From Clarireedia homoeocarpa (taxonomy: Eukaryota > Ascomycota > Leotiomycetes > Helotiales > Rutstroemiaceae), in NCBI GenBank assembly GCA_001465935.1, contig LNKV01000003.1, positions 1,556,363 to 1,620,362 of the forward strand: DNA of 64,000 bases, given 5' to 3'. Every line of letters starts with the position of its first letter. The stretch's first letter is position 1. The notes beneath the pieces were generated by a model. That model worked only from the letters and a program-made list of their open reading frames with translations, ran no database searches and was not told the DNA's origin. A program made the position numbers and the translations under genes. This document shows, one piece after another, positions 38,101 through 48,183 of the stretch.

Positions 38101-38514
38101 GCTTCAGGCTCATGGGATAAAACGATCCGGCTCTGGGATACAGCGACAGGCGAACTGCAGCAAACACTCGAAGGTCATTCGGATTCAGTTAACTCAGTAG
38201 CCTTCTCGCCCGATAGCAGAATAATCGCTTCAGGCTCACAGGATAAAACGATCCGGCTCTGGGATATAGCGACAGGCGAACTACAGCAAATATTTGAAGG
38301 TCATTCTTCAGAGGCATCTTCTGCCTTTGAATTATACTTTGTATCGAATAATTGGATATTTGAAAGAGCAGGTAAAGAAAAATTGAAGATTCTTTGGCTA
38401 CCTCCTGATTATCGATCGCGTATTATATCTATTTACAAGGATATTATAGTTATAGGGCTGCCATCAGGCAAACTTTTCTTTTTTAGACTCGAGCATGGAA
38501 ATCGTATTTTGTAG
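35153..38514 (+). CDS. NACHT-WD40 NOD-like receptor (HET-E/HNWD-type STAND protein)
   Basis: A complete 1040-residue NLR from exons 35153-35282, 35334-36877 and 37066-38514. Exon 1 encodes 43 residues rich in Gly, Asn and Ser (ending INSGGGSISVYGPSQ). NACHT follows, with Walker A GDPGKGKT (101-108) and Walker B FMIDALDE (209-216). A linker then carries FLEEHFLHWLEVMSLMGTISEG, which continues across the 188-bp intron into HLKLCNFIHDARRFILYNR and APLQIYCSALFFAPEKSIIR, as in typical fungal NACHT-WD40 proteins. From residue 630 there are eight 41-42-residue WD repeats, near identical in DNA, then a divergent final blade. Such proteins sense non-self or stress and can trigger heterokaryon incompatibility or cell death by oligomerising an N-terminal effector. 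Here no HET, HeLo or patatin domain is present, only the short N-terminal motif. I see no stop or frame shift, so the gene looks intact. Confidence 0.88.
37279..38280 (+). repeat. Eight tandem 126-bp WD40-coding repeats
   Basis: Units begin at 37279, 37402, 37528, 37654, 37780, 37906 (three bases short), 38029 and 38155. Most pairs differ at only a few bases, and many changes alter amino acids at two places: the residues after GHS (SKV, DWV, YSV, DPV, DSV) and those after SGS (YDK, CDT, GDK, WDK, QDK). The framework SVAFSP and TIRLW is nearly invariant. Confidence 0.95.
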
Positions 38515-38530
38515 GTTAAAATGTGTTTGA

Positions 38531-39155
38531 TGTTACGAACCGGATCATGTGGACTAGGGGACCATAGGCTCAGGGCCCTAATTGGTCACAGGAGAACCTC
38601 AAGGCTTACTCTATGTGACGCCCTACCGGTTTCATCAGTTGCATCTGATGGAACTGATAGGACTAATGAAACTGATGGGACTGATGGGACTGATGGGACT
38701 GATGGAACTAATGGGACTGATGGGACTGATGGAACTGATGGGACTGATGGGACTGATGGAACTGATGGGACTGATAGGACTAGAAGTCTATATAAGCAGA
38801 TATTATTCCCTTAGTATATAGAGCTTCGTGCTCAACTCAATAAGTAATCTCCAATAGTAATTTTATTACTCAGTTACCCGTCGACAATTACTACGATTAA
38901 TCCCCTACTTGACTGCTTCAATACGAACCTTACTGTGACGACTCGTACCGACTGCACCTGAGTCGTACACGTAGTTGCACATGTAGCTGCATATAGCCAG
39001 TCCGGATGCCACTTCACTAAGGGTATCGCTAAGCTTAGCCCTGGGGGCCCTCTGGTTCTATATAAGGCCTCTTCTTGTTCTTCCTGTATATAGCTTTAAT
39101 TCGGTAGTTCAATATTCTGAGGTCATTCAGCACTTTCATTAGTGGTCTCGTCACA
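38531..39155 (+). mobile_element. Possible solo LTR or LTR-derived sequence
   Basis: The segment begins TGTTACGAACC and ends GTCTCGTCACA, an imperfect terminal inverted repeat with TG...CA ends. Two TATATAAG boxes (about 38793 and 39061) each precede a TATATAG motif, as in LTR promoters. I cannot find a clear target-site duplication or any coding region, and it may be two shorter LTR-like modules joined near 38887. It starts only 16 bases after the NLR stop codon. Confidence 0.4.
38648..38783. repeat. GATGGGACT 9-bp minisatellite
   Basis: About fifteen copies of a nine-base unit (GATGGGACT and one-base variants such as GATGGAACT). It is open in two frames, which gives spurious repeat proteins; I treat it as non-coding. 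Confidence 0.9.
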
Positions 39156-40250
39156 ATATGTGTTGCTTATAAGCTAATGATTAGTTGTCTCATGAATCGA
39201 GTGCTATGAATGAACCGAAACTTCAAGCCTTCTACGCCGCTAATCGGCCCATGTCCAATGTGACCATGTATTCAACCACTCGCACTATACTCCCTGAGCC
39301 CCTTTGGATCGACAACGTAGTTACGTCAACCAGTAACCCCTGAGGAATGGAATGGTATAGAGATATGATGAAAACATGGTTCAGACTAGATACAAAAGAT
39401 CACCTCTTAAAAAATCCCATATGAAATTAAATCATATGAAACTGCGTGATATATGATAATATGTCAGCACGCAAGTGTGCAAAAGAATTTCAGGATATAC
39501 ATCTGCCAAGTCAAATTATTCTCTTTTCACTTTACTCATTCATATCCCCGATTCCTCCATATATACGAGTAGAGCCACTTGATATCCTAACTTCAACTCT
39601 GCCCGCGACTTCAAAGACCTGGAGCTGTTTCTATCCTACTCCTAGACACTCTACTTATACACGTAGCTAGGCTTCGTACAAAATACTCAGATCTGTAGAT
39701 ATCCGTAAACTACTCTGTTTCGCGGATATCTCCCCAAACTTATAGCAATCTGCAGATCCTATTTGAGTACCACAAGCCTGTTCCACCGAAGAACAGATTA
39801 TCTATAAATATTCACTACAGGATGGAAGGAAAATGCGCGGTTCGGCTGTACCATTCTGGAAGACAGATACAGGGAGGAAAGCGTTAGATACGAGCCCCCT
39901 CCCTTTTACACCCTCTCGGCCCTGTCATAATGGCAAGCTTCCCCACAGAGTTAACAGATAGGTTACAAGGCAGCTTGGTTTTTCACGGTCTTGGGCATGC
40001 AAGAATGAATGGATGTTGAGTAAGATAATTTAATTGAGTTAACCACAAACCCTGCAAGTACCAAAAACAAAAATTCCTGTCTTATGCAGACCTTCAGAGT
40101 CCACGAAGTCTGTGGTACCCACAGAAACCCGACACGATCCCTTTCACCCCCAATGCTGACTGACTTCGCCACCTACATAACGGTTCTCGATTCACCTCCT
40201 TAGTGACCAGCTTGAGGCCGTGAGCCCACAAATATGACGAAGATGAATTA

Positions 40251-41171
40251 CTAGGCTGGCAAGCACTCCAAAAGCCTAGCCTTATCCCGCAGCATAGCCG
40301 CTTCAAATGAAGTAAAGGGTATGCCAAACTTTGCCTGGACTGCCTTAGCATCCGCTGAAGCGTTGCTGATATCCTTCGCATTGGCCAAAATTTGGAGACC
40401 TTGAGAAAACAAAACGTATTTCACAGCCTCCATTTCTTCGGGGTCACGCTTCCTCGCTTTTACTTCACTGCCGCTAATCTTGGCCAAAATATCGCGTACC
40501 TCTTCGATCGTGAATGCCTCATTCCCAAGATCAATCTCCTGTCCACCGAACTTGACTGGATCTTGCAAAGCTGCGGCAGCGTACCTTCCGACGTCGAACG
40601 AGTCAGTGTGAATCATCTTAGTCCCGTCGTTGTAAGCATGGTCGAGTTCTCCCTTTGTTGCTAGCCCGGAGAAATTGTAGGGGGCGCTCGGTAGAAGGTA
40701 GTCGTGGATCATCCAAACCGGTCGAAGTATAGTATAAGCGTTGAATCCGGCTTCGCGAACGGCATGCTCGACCTCCGCCTTCGCGGCGAAGTACCAGTGC
40801 ATGCCAGATTCCTTTGTCGTAGAATCATCCCAGAAATCTTTGTTATTTGCGTTTATGGTTGTGGATACAACGATGCTTTCAACTCCCGCTTTCTTGCTTG
40901 CCTCGATGACAGTCTTTGCCTGCTGAGCCTCCAAGCCTGGTATGGGGAATGTATTCAAGAAAACAGCCTTGCAGCCTTGTGCTGCTTCGAAGATCACATC
41001 GAAATTGGTACTTTCGCCTTGGAAGATAGTGACGCTCGAGTGTTTCAAGATCAGCGGGACTTTCTGGGAATCACGCACCACTGCATGAACCTTAACTCCC
41101 GCTGCAATCAAATGTGTGATGACCCATTGGCTCTGTTGGCCAGTGGCTTGTGTGACTAGGTAAGTGTTCAT
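40251..41171 (-). CDS. NmrA-like NAD(P)-binding protein (atypical SDR)
   Basis: A single-exon protein of 306 residues with a Rossmann N-terminus, YLVTQATGQQSQWVITHL. This is close to the usual GATGxQG pattern, but the first Gly is replaced by Gln and the position after QQ is Ser. Then come a VHAVVRDSQK strand, GCKAVFLNTFP and ESIVVSTTINANN. The core FAAKAEVEHAVREAGFNAYTILRPVWMIHDYL is typical of NmrA/HSCARG and isoflavone-reductase-like proteins, which bind NAD(P) and often act as redox sensors or regulators rather than enzymes. It is transcribed away from a Zn2Cys6 regulator, sharing a 618-bp promoter. No active-site Tyr-x3-Lys is obvious, which supports a regulatory role, but this is inference. 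Confidence 0.88.
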   Translation of the reverse strand: MNTYLVTQATGQQSQWVITHLIAAGVKVHAVVRDSQKVPLILKHSSVTIFQGESTNFDVIFEAAQGCKAVFLNTFPIPGLEAQQAKTVIEASKKAGVESIVVSTTINANNKDFWDDSTTKESGMHWYFAAKAEVEHAVREAGFNAYTILRPVWMIHDYLLPSAPYNFSGLATKGELDHAYNDGTKMIHTDSFDVGRYAAAALQDPVKFGGQEIDLGNEAFTIEEVRDILAKISGSEVKARKRDPEEMEAVKYVLFSQGLQILANAKDISNASADAKAVQAKFGIPFTSFEAAMLRDKARLLECLPA

Positions 41172-41789
41172 GTTGTGTCGAAAGTCTTGTGACGGGAGGA
41201 AATTTTTTGGAGCAAAAGAATGGGAATGATTTTAGAACGAGAGCTGTGTTCTGAATTGGAATCGTAGAATTTGAAGTGCCAAACGAGTGGTTTATAAAGT
41301 TGATTCATGGTAGCACGCATCATGACCTAGGCAAATCTGCTGCCTCTTGATTTCCAATCCACTCGGATTTTACACTTAATTCCATGTCAAGAGAGTCTGT
41401 CAAACTTCTTCCTTCTTCTTCTGCATCCAATCAAATATGAGGTGGCTGCTGATTGACGAGGGGTGAAGGAAATGTTAATGAAGTTGATTTGCTTCGAATA
41501 AGTCAAAAAATACACCCGCCTCGAGAATACTTGCTCCAGGTGGGTCTGTTGATGTTGCTCGACTGATAAGAGCTTGCCCTAAATGGTTAAGATGATTACG
41601 TGAAGGAGTTTACCCGAAATGGTCAATATGTCAGCATTACTTCTCGCTGAAACTTGCAACCCTTAGTTCTACCAAACAACATGTTAGGCAGTACTTCACT
41701 CACATTGGGAGGCAGCGGGAATTAATTCTGAACTGCGTTTGTGTATGAATCAATTGAATTTGAGGGTCAGGATCCCGAGATTTGCTGCC
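41172..41789. promoter_or_regulatory. Shared divergent promoter of NmrA-like gene and Zn2Cys6 regulator
   Basis: 618 bp separate the two start codons, with no other gene. It is likely to carry control sites for both. No clear CGG-N-CCG palindrome was recognised by eye. Confidence 0.45.
41291..41298 (-). promoter_or_regulatory. TATA-like element of NmrA gene
   Basis: The palindromic TTTATAAA lies 120 bases before the NmrA start codon. Position and sequence suit a core promoter element. Confidence 0.4.
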
Positions 41790-43490
41790 ATGTCAAATGC
41801 CCGAAAAGCTTGTTGGACGTGTGCAGGTTCGTACTCATACCAGCAACATCCACATCTGAATCCTTTATCTAATAGTCTTCCTGCAGACAGAAGGGTTCGA
41901 TGCGATGGAGGTGTGCCCGTTTGTCAGAAGTGTTCTCGAGCTAAAAGAGAATGTCAGGGATATGGAATGCGCCTGTCGTGGCCAAGAGACGACGATAAGA
42001 AACGCGCGATTATGAGTGATTCGCAGCGAGTTGTGATGTGTATAAAACCGGAGATCAACAAATTTTTCATAAACACGAATTCGCGGGACGTGAAACTTCA
42101 TGGTGGTATATCGCAGCACGTGGAACCACTTCTTGGAATTGAACTTCCCCGCGTTCTGTCAACGTACCCTCATCTAAAAGCGAGCCACATGGACCTGGTT
42201 CATTATTGTAAGTTGCAAATGACACCCTCCTATGAATCGCGATGTTATTCACTTAGCTCACTATGAATCCCTGCATCAGTCTACAATTCTGCATATCTCT
42301 CACTTGTCACATTCGGTGTAAGCCCGTTGCATCTTCGAGACATATTGATACGTATAGCAATGACAGAGGAAACAACCACAGCACCTGCAGTTCTCCATGC
42401 ACTGCTTGCATTCTCCTCACTGCGACTGAATGGTCTCGATGAGCAAGCTGTACAACTTAAGATACTGGCGCTGCAATTCCTGTCGACTTCTGCAAAAAAA
42501 GAGCCATTAAGCTTAGCCGAAGCTGTTCAACACGTAGCTGCATCTATGCTCCTCAGCTCTTTTGAGGTAGGTACCAGGGGAGACATTGAGAGACGCTAAG
42601 AAGTCTCACTGAATCTTCTTACACAGATTCTAATACCATCGGAAAGTTCAGTCGAGTCACTCTGGTATATTTGGGGCGCCATAGAAATCGTCAAAATCAC
42701 TCGCCTCAGAGACCAGTCGCACCGAAGCGATATTGGTCATCTGCTTGATTGGCTCGACTATCACGATTTGCTTTCTCGCTTTCTTATACATCACAGGCGC
42801 TACAAGTCCTTAACTTTGGCGGCACCACAGCTAAGTCATCCAGGTCTGCGAGGCCTTCAGTATTCGTCGTTAGCACGACATCGACCAGTATGCTTACCAA
42901 GGGTATCCACGACTAACATAATCTTCATCAGCTAATATTTGTCCTAGACACCGCCTACTCCGAATACTACTTACCTAATCTTAAACCTCCTGTCAGAGAT
43001 ACACAGTACATTGTTGTATTCATGGAATCGCAGCAGTCTCAATGAAGAATACCACAACCGCCAGAGAGTTGTGGAAGATAGGATTGGAAGTCTTCCTATA
43101 ATGCTGGTTTCTACTGGTTTTGGCGCTGATGACGCAGTTGCCGTACAAGTATACCAGATGGCGACACGAATTTATTTCGCACGGGCTTCGCTGAGTTCGT
43201 GGATCCTTTCTCCAAAGATAGACGCTCTGATAGATAATGTATTCTCTGGGCCTCTGCCGGGTCATGCATGTGGACACTTTTTTCCTGTATTCGTTCTGGT
43301 CTGCGAGGCAAAGACGGACGAGCGAAGAATTGCTATTCTAAATTTAATTGATAGGACCGAGAAGAGCGCTCGGATAAGTTTGAAACATTTGAGGGATACA
43401 GTCCAGTCAATCTGGGTGCAGCAGGATCTTTATGCAGATGACGATTTTTTGGTGAACTATCTTAGCATAATATTGCAAGCAATAATATAA
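41790..43490 (+). CDS. Zn2Cys6 transcription factor (DUF3468/Fungal_trans_2 type)
   Basis: A 487-residue regulator from exons 41790-41826, 41887-42207, 42280-42566, 42627-42902 and 42948-43490. The binuclear cluster is split by the first intron and reads KACWTCADRRVRCDGGVPVCQKCSRAKRECQGYG after splicing, with the six cysteines in standard spacing. The regulatory half shows HYFYNSAYLSLV, APAVLHALLAFSSL and LQYSSLARHRPVCLPR, then ILNLLSEIHSTLLYSW, a conserved pattern of this TF group. All five exons join in frame. I prefer MSNARKACW (41790) over the in-frame upstream ATG at 41739, because the cluster in this family sits very near the N-terminus. It is divergent from the NmrA-like gene. NmrA proteins inhibit a transcription factor in Aspergillus (AreA), so a functional pair is plausible but untested. 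Confidence 0.87.
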
Positions 43491-43778
43491 AGATGAAAAC
43501 TCTAAATATTATAACAAACACAAAAGTATCCAAGAAATGTTAGGAATGAATCTTCTATATTACATCCAACCCCCATGGAGCATTCCGCATTGAGTACCTG
43601 CACCGATGTTTTATAACTTAAGTAAGTTAGAGTATGAAATCATAATTATTATTCGTCTCTCCCTCCACCAAGCGAGCTTTAAAAAGAGACGCAAAAAGAT
43701 ACATTTACAAAGCTCTATATTCACTCAAAATACAAAACAAAAGAAATAAAGCAGAAAACCACCCAAACCCCATCCCTC

Positions 43779-44755
43779 TTAAATCAAGAGTCCTAGTCCT
43801 AGTCCCAAAAACGTTGAAAGTACAGGCCAACCTAGAGCTCTGTTCACAAAACCTTCGTTAGCTTTGTCTTTCGGAAGACTAGATCCTATCTGGGATAGTG
43901 TACCATTTGTTGAATTCCCCGCTACTTTATCTGTAATGAACTTTGCGGCCTGCGTGCCGTACTTTTGGACGTAGGAAAGATGCACTTGGAGGGAGTTGCC
44001 CGAGTCGCAGAATCTGTGTTGTGGGGTGCCGGGATTAGTTTTATGCGCTGAGTGGATGTTTGGTTGACGAAGGAGAAGGGGAAGGATTGGAGAAAACTTA
44101 CTCGTCATTGTCGTCGCAGAAAGATACCATTTTGGCGGCGGGACAGGCGGCTACGTTTTGACGGGGGAAGAGGCCGGTATTTTTGGATGTTCCGGCATCG
44201 AATGATTGACCGGGTACGTTAGAGGGGTCGCCCATCAATACCACTGCGACGACTGCGAATATAATTAGATGCTGCATTCCTTGAACTCAATCAGAGAATA
44301 TGCTTACCGTTCTTGGAATCAGCTGCAGATAATGCTTGCGTAGCATTCGAGAACCCTTTTTCTGAAACTCCGCATATCATATCGGCAGAAACTTGCGCGC
44401 CCTGTGAGTATCCCATCACCGCGATCTTGGAGTCGGGACATCGAGCTGTGTAGTCTTGGACAAGTTTCGTCATGGCTGCTACGCCGGACTGCTCTGAAGA
44501 TTGGTATTGCGTGAGAGTGGCTGGATAGTCGACGGCTTCGGAATCTGATCCTGGAATCGCTTGCTTGACCATGGTTGCTACTGCGCCGATGATGCCTTCG
44601 CCTGGTGCTTCGGTACTGGCACGCGCGATGATCATGTGTACTCCACTCGTTGTGCAGTTGCTCACGTTTGTGCTGGCGTTCGCCGCTCGTGGATAGTAGC
44701 TCGCTGATACTAGGGAGATGAGGCCGAAGCCAAGGAAAACTGAAGATGGTTGCAT
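43779..44755 (-). CDS. Secreted cutinase / acetylxylan esterase-like (CE5), GPI-type
   Basis: A 277-residue serine esterase of the cutinase fold from exons 44755-44308, 44252-44102 and 44013-43779. It has a signal peptide (MQPSSVFLGFGLISLVSASYY), the motif IIARASTEAPGEG near the start, the nucleophile GYSQG (Ser117), and Asp203 and His211 in CDSGNSLQVHL, completing the triad. Cysteine pairs are as in CE5 enzymes. After the catalytic core, a spacer and a hydrophobic tail (WPVLSTFLGLGLGLLI) suggest GPI anchoring. Cutinases open plant cuticle polyester; CE5 also includes acetylxylan esterases, and the two cannot be separated here. Introns of 55 and 88 bp keep all motifs in frame. Confidence 0.9.
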
Positions 44756-45984
44756 GTTGAAGGAGTGATACGTAGTGCACTTGGCGCTGAGTGAAGTAGG
44801 AATAAAAGATTGTAAATGAACGTATGTTAAGTTAACTAAAGAAATACCCGCTGGCTACGAATGGAGACTGGAAAGAAGCCTGTCTTATACGTGCAAAGAT
44901 ATATAACAAGTCCGTTATGGGGCATGGAAGTCTCCTACACAGATTCGCGATATTGCCGTTTTTAGGACAAACTCCACGACGCAAATAAGAAAATATGTCG
45001 ACAGTTCGTGAGCCGTTCCAAACGTCAAGCACTCGCCTAGCTAGATCAATCCATAACATGGAACAGATCAAGATCCGCCACGACTCCTGACGTGGGGAAA
45101 GAAAATCTTAGCCCCAACCGCACTCCTCTCGCGATAAAGTCCAAATTGGGACAGACGTGCTAAAGCTTCTTAGATTATCGTCTCCACCCAAGCCACGGAC
45201 CGCGACATCACACAAGGTCATCCCGTCTGTACATCTTGCACGTGACGTCTAAAACTGATGAAACTGCCGCAGGCTTTGTTTTGATAGAGATGGGCTAGAA
45301 GGCTTATGTCTCAGAATTTTCTGATGACGATGAGCAAGAACTTCCATGGGTGCTGCATTGGCGTCCAATCGCAACATCGTATTTGAGTCAGTCTGTGAAG
45401 GCGCACCTGCGCTGTAACGCCGTAGAGCACCTTCTTTGAATAGCTGGCAAGTACTGACACTTCCTAAGGCTGAATCGAAAACGAAGTAACTTACCTAGTG
45501 AACGTCCAAGCATTAAACCCATGGGACTCGAATAATTAAGGGTGCCCACATCCACGTCCCACAGCGTGGTCTTCATGCTTTCTTTATATGGCATCGCTCA
45601 TCCTCCATATCTGCTACCTGGTATCCTCGACTCGCACATGGAGGGTATCTTGCGATCTTTCAAGTCTCTTTCACGAGCTCATATAATTGTAAGCAAGAGT
45701 AAAAGCGTTCGCAGAAGACGGAGTCTGCACCGGAATACTAGTGCATCTAGGTACTAGTGTAACCGGAATTACGTGTTATCTACTCCGAACGCCGACCTTG
45801 AACTCCGCTCGAATTAAGTTGAGTACCCACCACTTTCCTCTCTCACGCACAGGACATCGTATCACCCTTCTATTCTTTTTCTTGTACTCACAATTACTGG
45901 CTATTGCTTGTCTCAAGCCTGTATTATCTTAGAGTGGATAGAGGATCATTTGTATAAAGTTTCTCCAAAGGCCGAGCAAGGAAA
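44756..45984. promoter_or_regulatory. Divergent promoter between cutinase-like gene and Zn2Cys6 regulator
   Basis: 1.2 kb separate the two start codons and hold no convincing gene; three short open frames on the plus strand lack motifs. The regulator and the esterase could be functionally linked, but nothing in the sequence shows it. Confidence 0.4.
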
Positions 45985-48183
45985 ATGGCTTCCCGCACCG
46001 GCGCCGGAGCTGTCCCTCGGAGACGGAATGGAAAGCAGCAGGCCTGCGAGCCATGCAGAAAAGCTAAGATTGCTTGTGACCACTCTTCACCCGTCTGTAG
46101 CCGTTGCAAGCGAAAGAACATCTCAGCAAAATGTATATACCTTCCTGCGCCAATGACTCGGCGTTCGCCTTCTTCTCTAGGACCTTCTAAAATAGGGAAG
46201 GAGCTCAGCGACAGTCCGCATACTAGCACGGCCATCTCAAGTGCTTCTCCTAACAATACTTATAGATCGGGTCAGCTGCTATCACCTCCCGAATGCAGAA
46301 CGCCCATTGAGTCCGGGAGGATCCAATCTGGGGGATTCTTCGGACCAACAAACTACTCTGCGGTGTTCGTCGAGAACTCAGATAACATCGGTAATGACAT
46401 ACAACTCTCCAATGACTCTGATACCCTCCCGCTCTATGATACTCTACAAGCTCAGAACTTCCTCATGCTCCCCAGCAATGAATTTCGAGGATCACCACGG
46501 ATTGCGCTCGGTGTTCGCATCTTGCGGCTGCTGCCGGACCAAAAGACGTGTAACTTCTTGATGGAGTGGAACTTTGATAGGAACTGCCACGCGATTCCCT
46601 CACGGTATGTTATTATGACAATGGCTCAATCCATCTGGTCGATGTGGGGGAAAGAACTTCAGGAGCCGAGGAATACGGAGGATCTTGAGCGGATATCAGC
46701 ACATCTATGCAAAAACTCAGAGTCCCCTCTACAGGAAGTCGAGGACTATGAGCCGTGGATTGCGGCTACTACGGGCGCAAACCTTAGATGGGAAGCTGTT
46801 GGGCTTGTGTTTTCGGCCATCTGTTTTGCTGTTGTGGGGCATTCGGAAAGAGATGCGTTTTATACTACTCAGAGTGGTCCTAGGAGAGATAGGAGACACT
46901 TTGCTTTGGAATTGAAGGATTGTGTGCAGTCGTGTATTACCTTGTCGAATTATATGGATTATATAAATATGCTGATGGTAAGTCTATTACTGGAAAACCT
47001 AATTCTTACCACCATTCTTAGTGGCGATGCGAGTCTTCTCGTCTGGAGACAACTTGGAGATCTTGTGAGCATGTCCACGGCACTTGGCCTCCACCGTCTC
47101 TCAGATGAAGATGGCCATATTACATTCCTATCCGAGATCAAAAAGCGTCTTTTCGTACTAGTCTTCCACATCGACAAAGGAGCATCTCATTTAACCGGGC
47201 GACCACCAGCCCTAAGCTACCGCTACACCCGCTTCCGCGTCCCCCTCGACATCGACGACACGGCACTTATCCAAGGCAGAGCCGCTATCGATGAAGCCGT
47301 CCGGGGCCTCAATTCCCATGGCTGGAACCAAGAAGGCCGGACCACCTCCTCGACCTTCCCCCGCGCCAAAGCATTCCTCACCATAATCTCCGATGAAGTC
47401 CTCGAAATCTCCCTCGGCGACCCCGCCCAGCTCAGCAGGCCCCGCATCCTCTCTCTACTCTCCCGCCTCCAAGAAACCTACCTCGCTCTCCCCAGCACTA
47501 TCCGCTACTCCCCCTCTGACGCCTACCAGCCCGCCATCACCGACTGGCTGCTCTTCCACCGCCTCACCGTGCATCTCAGTTTCCTCGAGCAACGTCTCAC
47601 CCTCGAGCGTCTCGCGCATAAAATCCAGCTCCGAAACGGCCAATCCATGATCGACTGCGCGCTGGAAATGCTCAAGCTCACGAACCTCATCTGGGTGCAG
47701 CGCGACCGCTTCACGGGCCATCATCACGATTATGACTGGATGCTTATGTGTTGGGGAGTGCCCTCCAGCGGGGTGCTCTGCGTCGAGGTTCTCAAGCAGA
47801 TGAAATCCCCGTCTGCATCCGAGGGACTGCGGATCCCGAAATCGGAAATCGTGCAGAATTTGTCGTTGCTGATCGGATTCCTGGAATGGATTAGACCGGG
47901 GGCGGGGAATTATGCGTTGTGTGGACGGATGAGCAAATTGGTGAAGAGGATCTTGGATCAGATTTTGAACGGAAGTCCGGGGAACTCGCAAGGGGAAGGA
48001 GAGGGGAGGACGATGGGGTTTGAGGAGAGTGGGCTGGTAGGGGCAGGGGTAGAGGAGAATGGTTTGGTCGGGGTGGATATTAGTGGGTTGGAGGGGGATG
48101 TCGGGGGATTTGGGAATTTGGATTGGTTGAATGAGTTGGATTGGAGTAGGGGACCTTGGATGAATTTGGATGGGTTGACTTGA
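45985..48183 (+). CDS. Zn2Cys6 transcription factor (Fungal_trans type)
   Basis: A 732-residue single-exon regulator. The cluster at 21-50 is C-x2-C-x6-C-x6-C-x2-C-x8-C (ACEPCRKAKIACDHSSPVCSRCKRKNISAKC), preceded by a basic PRRRNGK. The middle homology region includes YINMLMVSLLLENLILTTIL, then SLLVWRQLGDLVSMSTALGLHRL and KKRLFVLVFHIDKGASHLTGRPPALSYRY, a textbook Fungal_trans domain. Candidate splice sites at about 46978-47020 are ignored because the sequence between them encodes conserved helix. The last 60 residues are Gly/Glu/Trp-rich and may be an activation region. The second half of the gene (from 47180) is clearly C-rich compared with the first. The target genes are unknown; the divergent neighbour is the esterase gene. 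Confidence 0.9.
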   Translation: MASRTGAGAVPRRRNGKQQACEPCRKAKIACDHSSPVCSRCKRKNISAKCIYLPAPMTRRSPSSLGPSKIGKELSDSPHTSTAISSASPNNTYRSGQLLSPPECRTPIESGRIQSGGFFGPTNYSAVFVENSDNIGNDIQLSNDSDTLPLYDTLQAQNFLMLPSNEFRGSPRIALGVRILRLLPDQKTCNFLMEWNFDRNCHAIPSRYVIMTMAQSIWSMWGKELQEPRNTEDLERISAHLCKNSESPLQEVEDYEPWIAATTGANLRWEAVGLVFSAICFAVVGHSERDAFYTTQSGPRRDRRHFALELKDCVQSCITLSNYMDYINMLMVSLLLENLILTTILSGDASLLVWRQLGDLVSMSTALGLHRLSDEDGHITFLSEIKKRLFVLVFHIDKGASHLTGRPPALSYRYTRFRVPLDIDDTALIQGRAAIDEAVRGLNSHGWNQEGRTTSSTFPRAKAFLTIISDEVLEISLGDPAQLSRPRILSLLSRLQETYLALPSTIRYSPSDAYQPAITDWLLFHRLTVHLSFLEQRLTLERLAHKIQLRNGQSMIDCALEMLKLTNLIWVQRDRFTGHHHDYDWMLMCWGVPSSGVLCVEVLKQMKSPSASEGLRIPKSEIVQNLSLLIGFLEWIRPGAGNYALCGRMSKLVKRILDQILNGSPGNSQGEGEGRTMGFEESGLVGAGVEENGLVGVDISGLEGDVGGFGNLDWLNELDWSRGPWMNLDGLT

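Larger units (their letters stand above)
38515..40250. other. Non-coding region downstream of NLR
   Basis: Apart from the LTR-like segment and minisatellite, I see no gene. The right part is the 3' flank of the NmrA-like gene. Confidence 0.5.

Noticed and set aside
37279..38280. CRISPR-like array
   Set aside because: The regular 126-bp repeats encode WD40 blades in one frame and have no spacers; the genome is eukaryotic.
38521..38821. Repeat proteins of GTD or GLM units
   Set aside because: They are translations of a 9-bp minisatellite in two frames at once, within LTR-like non-coding DNA.
46978..47020. Intron in the Zn2Cys6 regulator at 45985-48183
   Set aside because: The sequence between the candidate sites encodes a conserved helix (VSLLLENLILTTIL) and is open; removing it would damage the domain.
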